In this document: positions 5,421 to 9,689 of the stretch, one piece after another
How the letters are laid out: each line of letters begins with the position of its first letter
Position numbering within the stretch: position 1 is the stretch's first letter
Position numbers and translations under genes: made by a program
Assembly: GCA_023386795.1 (NCBI GenBank)
Contig: JAEWJB010000170.1
Coordinates: 1-9,689, forward strand
Reading direction: 5' to 3'
DNA: 9,689 nt
Source: Pseudomonadota bacterium
Lineage (GTDB): Bacteria; Pseudomonadota; Gammaproteobacteria; Xanthomonadales; Xanthomonadaceae
Notes under the pieces: generated by a model
What the model was told of the DNA's origin: nothing
Databases searched by the model: none
Seen by the model: only the letters and a program-made list of their open reading frames with translations

Positions 5421-6856
5421 AGGGTCCTCTGCAGGTCGGCGCCCCAGCCGGCGAGCTGGTCGAGCAGGGCGAGGCGGCCGGGGGCGTCGGCGTGGGCGGC
5501 GCGCAGTTCGGCGATCTGCGCCCAGAACTGCTCGAACGTCACTTCCGACAGGCCATTGTCTTCAATCAGGCGCCGGCGGCGGTAGTCGTCCCAGCGCTGC
5601 TGCTCGCCGGCGTCCAGCGCGTCGGGCCAATTGCGTGCGCGATAGCGGAACAGCAGCTCCGGCAGGCGCGGATCGCTGAAGCGGTCCGAGAGCGTGGCCA
5701 GCGCCTGTGGCGTGCTAGCGCGCACCGCCGGGAACAGGCGGCGGTCGCCCTCGCCGAGGAAGCCATCGTAGAGCGAGGCGTCCACGTCGGCCGGCCCGCC
5801 GCCGCGTTCGCCCGCGTAGACCAGACGCACCTTCTCGACCAGTTGCGGGCCGTATTCGCGCAGGCGTGCGGCATTGGCCTCGATGCGTTCGCGGTCGATG
5901 CCCAGGCGTTCGAAATCGGGTGCGCGCAGGTGCGACCACGACACCAGCGCTGGCGACTTGTTGAGGTGCACTTCCTTGAGGCCGATACGCTGCTCGCCCT
6001 CCGGCAGGGCACTGGCGGGCACGTAGAGGCGGTCGGCGATCTCTTCCGGCGACAGGCGCAGCAGCGGCTCGATGTCGCCTTCCAGGTCGAACACGATGAC
6101 GCGGCTGTCCACGCGCGGATGGCGCGTGAGGGGCACCACCGGCGCGGCGCACAGCCGCGCAGCCGGGTAGCGCTGGGAGACATGCAGCACCGGCTGCATC
6201 GCCACGACGTCGAGCAGCGTGGCGCAGTAGCGCTTGTCGCGCAGCTTCAACGCGTAGTCCCACAGGCGCGGCTGGTGGCGGCGGAACAGGCGTGCCATGC
6301 CAATGGTGGCGAACACGTCCGACAGCGCCTCGTGGGCGTCACCCTCGCGGACATGGTTGGCTTCTGCCAGATGTTCCAGCTTGAAGGAGGTCGCGCCGTC
6401 CTCGCGTTGCGGCCAGGTGATGCCATCCGGGCGCAGCGCGTGGACCAGGCGCAACATGTCGAGCAGGTCCCAGCGCGAATTGCCACCGCGCCATTCGCGC
6501 TCGTAAGGATCGTGGAAATTCCGGAACAGGCCGTGCCGGATGAACTCGTCGTCGAAGCGCAGCGAGTTGTAGCCCAGCGTGCAGGTCTGTGGCCGGGCCA
6601 TCTGTTCGGCGATGCGCGAGAAGGCTTCGGCCTCGTTGACACCTTGCGACTTTGCCAGCTGCGGCGTGATACCGGTGACCAGCGTGGCGTAGGGCGAGGG
6701 CAGCAGGTCATCGGCGGGCTGCACGAAGAAGCTCACCGGTTCGTCGATGACATTGAGCTCGGCATCGGTGCGCACCGCGGCGAACTGCGCGATGCGCGTG
6801 CGCCGCGGGTCCTGGCCGTAGGTTTCCAGGTCGTAGAACAGGAAGCTGTCGGGCAT
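5417..6856 (-). CDS. sbcB: Exodeoxyribonuclease I
   Basis: Single-strand-specific 3'-5' DNA exonuclease (ExoI, EC 3.1.11.1), acting in the cytosol in recombination, mismatch repair and removal of single-stranded 3' ends. At 479 residues it is nearly the length of the E. coli enzyme (475). DEDDh active-site residues are visible: Asp9 and Glu11 in FYDLETYG, the RFDDEF aspartates at 102-103, and His175 and Asp180 in DAHEALSDV. Further family blocks are AQFAAVRTD (23-31), LGYNSLRFDDEF (94-105) and NSRWDLLDMLR (126-136). The remainder corresponds to the SH3-like and helical C-terminal regions. The ATG at 6856 has no good Shine-Dalgarno sequence. A TAGAAT -10-like box lies upstream at 6884-6889. 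The gene follows kmo after 90 bases and overlaps the DUF2461 gene by four bases. Confidence 0.95.
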   Translation of the reverse strand: MPDSFLFYDLETYGQDPRRTRIAQFAAVRTDAELNVIDEPVSFFVQPADDLLPSPYATLVTGITPQLAKSQGVNEAEAFSRIAEQMARPQTCTLGYNSLRFDDEFIRHGLFRNFHDPYEREWRGGNSRWDLLDMLRLVHALRPDGITWPQREDGATSFKLEHLAEANHVREGDAHEALSDVFATIGMARLFRRHQPRLWDYALKLRDKRYCATLLDVVAMQPVLHVSQRYPAARLCAAPVVPLTRHPRVDSRVIVFDLEGDIEPLLRLSPEEIADRLYVPASALPEGEQRIGLKEVHLNKSPALVSWSHLRAPDFERLGIDRERIEANAARLREYGPQLVEKVRLVYAGERGGGPADVDASLYDGFLGEGDRRLFPAVRASTPQALATLSDRFSDPRLPELLFRYRARNWPDALDAGEQQRWDDYRRRRLIEDNGLSEVTFEQFWAQIAELRAAHADAPGRLALLDQLAGWGADLQRTL

Positions 6857-6876
6857 GGCGGGCCAGTGGACGGGGA

Positions 6877-6895
6877 TGCGCCTATTCTAGGCGCA
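6877..6895 (-). promoter_or_regulatory. Candidate sbcB promoter -10 box inside a palindrome
   Basis: On the - strand TAGAAT (6884-6889) is a good -10 element, placed so that a transcript would start about 20 bases before the sbcB ATG. No clear -35 lies 16-18 bases upstream. The box is the centre of a perfect inverted repeat, TGCGCCTA (6877-6884) against TAGGCGCA (6888-6895), with a three-base centre. The repeat could be a repressor site or a hairpin between kmo and sbcB. Confidence 0.4.
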
Positions 6896-6946
6896 GTGGC
6901 TGTTGGGGGTTGCCGCGCGATCGAATCGTTGCAGAGGGTGCTGGCC

Positions 6947-8314
6947 TCAATGCGCGCCGGGCAGCGGTGCCAGTCGCTCATGCACCACGCGCTCCAAGGC
7001 CACCCAGTCGATCCCCTCCAGGCTGTTGCGCCCGCGCGTTGCCTCCACGAGGATTTCCCGCTGGATCTCGCTGCGCGAGAGCGCCACCGCGTACGGCGTG
7101 CGCAGGAAAGTCACCATTGTGTAGTGCGGCACGAACACCGTCGGCCAGCGCGTTTGCAACGCCTGCTCCAGCTCGCGCTGCAGCAGGAAATCCGGGTCGT
7201 CCACGCGGTCGCGCATTTCCAGGTAGTTCTCCAGCGCCATCTGCTGGATCGCATAGGCATTGGCGTGCCTGCGCGTCTGGAACAGCGCGTAGGCGCAGGC
7301 CAGATCGTCGTGTGCATCCAGCGCCTCGGCCAGCGCCACGCAGTCCTCGAATGCACAGTTCATGCCCTGGCCGTGGAACGGCACCATCGCGTGCGCGGCA
7401 TCTCCCAGCAGCACCGCGCGGCCGCCCAGGTGCCAGCGGTCGAGATAAAGCGTGCCGAGCAGGCCCGGCGGATGCGCTTCCCAGTCCTCGCGCAGGTCGG
7501 GAATCAGCGGCAGTGCATCGGGGAAGTCCCTGGCGAACAAGGCCTCGGCCTCGGCCCCGCTGTTGGTGGTGGCGAAGCTGGGCTTGCCCTCGTTGGGCAG
7601 GAACAGGGTCACCGTGAAGGTGCCTTCCGCATTGGGCAGCGCGATGCACATGTAGCGCCCGCGCGGCCAGATGTGCAGCGCGTTGGCCTCGATGCGGAAG
7701 CCGCCGTCCGGCGCGGGGGGAATCTCCAGTTCCTTGTACGAGTGGTCCAGGAATTCGGTGCGTTCGCCCAGCACCGACTTGCGGTTCATCGCCGCGCGCA
7801 GCGCCGAGCCGGCACCATCGGCGCCGACCAGGCTTTCGAAGTGGATATCGTGTGGCTGGTCGTCGCGGTCGTCGATGAAGCGCGCGTAGTTCGACTCGAA
7901 ATCCACCGTATGCAGGCGGCGATGGAAGTGCACCGTCGCGCCGGCCTGCTCGGCCAGGCGCAGCAGCGTGATGTTGAGGTCGGCGCGGTGGATCGACCAG
8001 ATCACCTCGCTGTCGTCACGCCCGTAGCGCTGCAGCTGCGCAGGTCCGCCAGCCGGGTGCACCATGCGGCCACGCATCATGACCGCGCGTTCCATCACCG
8101 CTTCTTCCGCACCGGCCGCACGCAGCGCGTGGCGGCCGCGCTCGGCCAGCGCCAGGTTGATCGAGCGGCCGGACTCGTAGCCCTTGATGCGCGGGTCGCC
8201 GCGGCGCTCGTATACGGTGACCTTCCAGCCGCGACGCGAGAGCAGGATGGCGAGCAGGCTGCCGGCCAGGCCGGCGCCGATGAGGGTGAGGGAACGCTGG
8301 GGCGAAGAGTTCAA
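6947..8314 (-). CDS. kmo: Kynurenine 3-monooxygenase
   Basis: FAD- and NADPH-dependent hydroxylase (EC 1.14.13.9) converting L-kynurenine to 3-hydroxykynurenine. The 455-residue product has the three flavoprotein hydroxylase motifs: GAGLAG at residues 13-18, GADGAGSALR at 164-173, and LLGDAAHAMVPFHGQGMN at 302-319. Residues matching the substrate site described for the Pseudomonas fluorescens enzyme are present at a near-constant offset: Arg83, Tyr97, His314, Asn363 and Tyr398. The reading frame stays open 196 codons upstream through kynU in another frame, but the family N-terminus (SLTLIGAGLAG) begins just after a TTG at 8314. No ATG or GTG lies nearby, so I take the TTG as start, 32 bases after the kynU stop. 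Its ribosome site is weak. It is almost certainly cotranscribed with kynU. Confidence 0.95.
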   Translation of the reverse strand: MNSSPQRSLTLIGAGLAGSLLAILLSRRGWKVTVYERRGDPRIKGYESGRSINLALAERGRHALRAAGAEEAVMERAVMMRGRMVHPAGGPAQLQRYGRDDSEVIWSIHRADLNITLLRLAEQAGATVHFHRRLHTVDFESNYARFIDDRDDQPHDIHFESLVGADGAGSALRAAMNRKSVLGERTEFLDHSYKELEIPPAPDGGFRIEANALHIWPRGRYMCIALPNAEGTFTVTLFLPNEGKPSFATTNSGAEAEALFARDFPDALPLIPDLREDWEAHPPGLLGTLYLDRWHLGGRAVLLGDAAHAMVPFHGQGMNCAFEDCVALAEALDAHDDLACAYALFQTRRHANAYAIQQMALENYLEMRDRVDDPDFLLQRELEQALQTRWPTVFVPHYTMVTFLRTPYAVALSRSEIQREILVEATRGRNSLEGIDWVALERVVHERLAPLPGAH

Positions 8315-8346
8315 TGCAATATCCGCGGGGGGAGGGCGGGGCAGGC

Positions 8347-9624
8347 TTACAGGCCGGCCCAATGTTCCACTTCCTCGACGAAGTGGTGCAGGTCGGCGAA
8401 GCGGTTGTACAGCGGCGTGGGCGCGATGCGGATGACGTCCGGCTCGCGCCAGTCGCCCAGCACGCCCACCGACTGCAGGTATTCGAACAGGGCCCGGCCC
8501 TGCGTGCGCCCGCCCGCCACGCGAAGCGACAGCTGGCAGCCGCGCTGCGCCGGGTCGGCCGGCGTGAGCACCTGCAGCACCTGCGGCACGCGCGCATGGA
8601 TCAGCGCTTCCAGCAGGCTGGTCAGCTGCTCGGACTTGCGGCGCAATGCCGGCATGCCCGCGCGCTCGAACAGCGCCAGGGACGCGCGCAGCGGCGCCAG
8701 TGCCAGCACCGGCGGGTTGCTCAGTTGCCAGCCTTCCGCGCCCGGCGTAGGCACGAATTCCGGCGCCATGCGGAAGCGGCTTTCGCGGTCGTGGCCCCAC
8801 CAGCCGGCGAAGCGCGGCAGGTCGGCGCGTGCGTGGCGTTCGTGGACGAAGCAACCGGCGACCGCGCCCGGCCCCGCGTTGACGTACTTGTAGTGGCACC
8901 ACACGGCGAAGTCGGCACCATCGTCATGCAGCGACAGTGGCAGGTTGCCCACCGCGTGCGCGAGATCGAAGCCCACGTTCGCACCCTGCGCACGCGCCAG
9001 CCGGGTGATATGGCCCAGGTCGAACGCCTGCCCGGTGCGGTACTGGATGCCCGGCCACAGCACCAGGGCCAGTCGCGGGCCGTGGGTTTCGATGGCGCGT
9101 TCGATGGCGGCCATCGACACGGTGCCGTCATCCGCATCGGGCTGCACTTCGATGAGGTCGGTGGCCGGGTCGAACCCGTGGAAGCGGATCTGCGATTCCA
9201 CCGCGTGGCGGTCGGTGGGAAACGCGCCGGCTTCGACCAGGATGGCGGGGCGTTCGCGGGTGGGGCGGTAGAAGCTGACCATCATCAGGTGCAGGTTGAC
9301 GCTCAGCGTGTTCATGGCCACCACTTCGGAGGGCAGCGCGCCGACGAGCTGGGCGATCGGCTCGCGCACCAGTTCGTGGTAGGTGAGCCATTGCTCAGGG
9401 CCGGTGAAATGGCCTTCGACGGCGAGCTGCGCCCACTGGTCGAGTACCTGCTGCACCATCGCGCGGGCCGCGCGCGGTTGCAGGCCGAGCGAGTTGCCGA
9501 CGAAGTAGGTCTGATCGCGGCCGTTGTGCTGCGGGAACAGGAACTCGGCGCGCAGGGCGCGCAGCGGGTCGGCGGCATCGAGCGCGGTGGCCTGGATGCG
9601 GGTGAGGGCGGTGGCGTCGGTCAT
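8347..9624 (-). CDS. kynU: Kynureninase
   Basis: PLP-dependent hydrolase (EC 3.7.1.3) cleaving 3-hydroxykynurenine to 3-hydroxyanthranilate and alanine, or kynurenine to anthranilate. It is 425 residues, full length for the family. Visible features are YFVGNSLGLQP at residues 40-50, the cofactor-contacting aspartate region GFDLAHAVGN at 218-227, the PLP lysine Lys246 in HYKYVNAGPG, and FAGWWGH at 272-278 followed by the SNPP block at 302-305. The ATG at 9624 has no Shine-Dalgarno sequence, but TACAAT on the - strand about 27 bases upstream suggests a short leader. The gene heads the - strand series kynU-kmo-sbcB-DUF2461. In tryptophan-to-NAD bacteria the partners would be tryptophan 2,3-dioxygenase, kynurenine formamidase and 3-hydroxyanthranilate dioxygenase; none is inside this window. 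Confidence 0.96.
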   Translation of the reverse strand: MTDATALTRIQATALDAADPLRALRAEFLFPQHNGRDQTYFVGNSLGLQPRAARAMVQQVLDQWAQLAVEGHFTGPEQWLTYHELVREPIAQLVGALPSEVVAMNTLSVNLHLMMVSFYRPTRERPAILVEAGAFPTDRHAVESQIRFHGFDPATDLIEVQPDADDGTVSMAAIERAIETHGPRLALVLWPGIQYRTGQAFDLGHITRLARAQGANVGFDLAHAVGNLPLSLHDDGADFAVWCHYKYVNAGPGAVAGCFVHERHARADLPRFAGWWGHDRESRFRMAPEFVPTPGAEGWQLSNPPVLALAPLRASLALFERAGMPALRRKSEQLTSLLEALIHARVPQVLQVLTPADPAQRGCQLSLRVAGGRTQGRALFEYLQSVGVLGDWREPDVIRIAPTPLYNRFADLHHFVEEVEHWAGL

Positions 9625-9651
9625 GGGACGGGGGTGTTGGGTTGTGGGGCT

Positions 9652-9657
9652 ATTGTA
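9652..9657 (-). promoter_or_regulatory. Candidate -10 box of the kynU operon
   Basis: TACAAT on the - strand matches the -10 consensus at five of six positions and would start a transcript about 20 bases before the kynU ATG. The expected -35 region (about 9675-9680) reads CACCGC, a poor match, so an activator or a different sigma preference may be involved. The rest of 9625-9689 shows nothing else recognisable. Confidence 0.4.
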
Positions 9658-9689
9658 GGTTTGCTGGGGAAGGTGCGGTGGGTGTGTGT

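Noticed and set aside
5492..8893. A 1133-codon open frame on the + strand
   Set aside because: It is antisense to sbcB, kmo and kynU, all of which have full catalytic motifs. Its translation is rich in Arg, Gln, His and Ala with no domain, typical of the mirror frame of GC-rich genes.
8315..8902. The 196-codon upstream extension of the kmo frame
   Set aside because: It overlaps kynU in another frame and has Arg/Pro/Ala-rich low-complexity content; the KMO family N-terminus begins at the TTG at 8314.

Overview
The window looks like ordinary chromosome of a GC-rich gammaproteobacterium of the Xanthomonadaceae/Lysobacteraceae group (Xanthomonas, Stenotrophomonas, Lysobacter and Luteimonas relatives). 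I infer this from strongly GC-biased third codon positions, a complete kynurenine-type kmo/kynU pair, the DUF2939 and DUF2461 genes and the short NAD kinase. No database search was possible, so the genus is not resolved. I see no mobile-element gene, CRISPR array, tRNA or rRNA.

Left part, + strand (1-2673). The window opens inside or at the edge of a multi-branched palindrome (1-69) that resembles the REP-like repeats of xanthomonads. Next come nadK (NAD kinase), a HAD-type cytosolic 5'-nucleotidase of the NT5C1 family, and a spermidine-synthase-fold protein whose start codon overlaps the nucleotidase stop (ATGA).

Middle part (2674-4733). A short convergent gap carries three DnaA-box-like 9-mers. 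Then come a small membrane-anchored DUF2939 protein on the - strand, a divergent 257-base regulatory gap, an Lpp-like coiled-coil lipoprotein with a strong terminator, and a secreted YkuD-type L,D-transpeptidase. The last two form a small cell-envelope module.

Right part, - strand (9689 down to 4734). The order of transcription is kynU (kynureninase), kmo (kynurenine 3-monooxygenase, TTG start), sbcB (exodeoxyribonuclease I) and a DUF2461 gene coupled to sbcB by an ATGA overlap. The series ends at a hairpin that lies in the 3' end of the convergent transpeptidase gene. Kmo and KynU convert kynurenine to 3-hydroxyanthranilate, the precursor branch for de novo NAD synthesis in bacteria that use the tryptophan route. 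NadK at the other end turns NAD+ into NADP+, so both ends of the window touch NAD metabolism.

I did not find a convincing undescribed multi-gene system. The best leads are the palindromic element at the left edge, the DnaA-box cluster, the Lpp-like lipoprotein without a C-terminal lysine beside an L,D-transpeptidase, and the spermidine-synthase-like protein with an altered glycine-rich loop.
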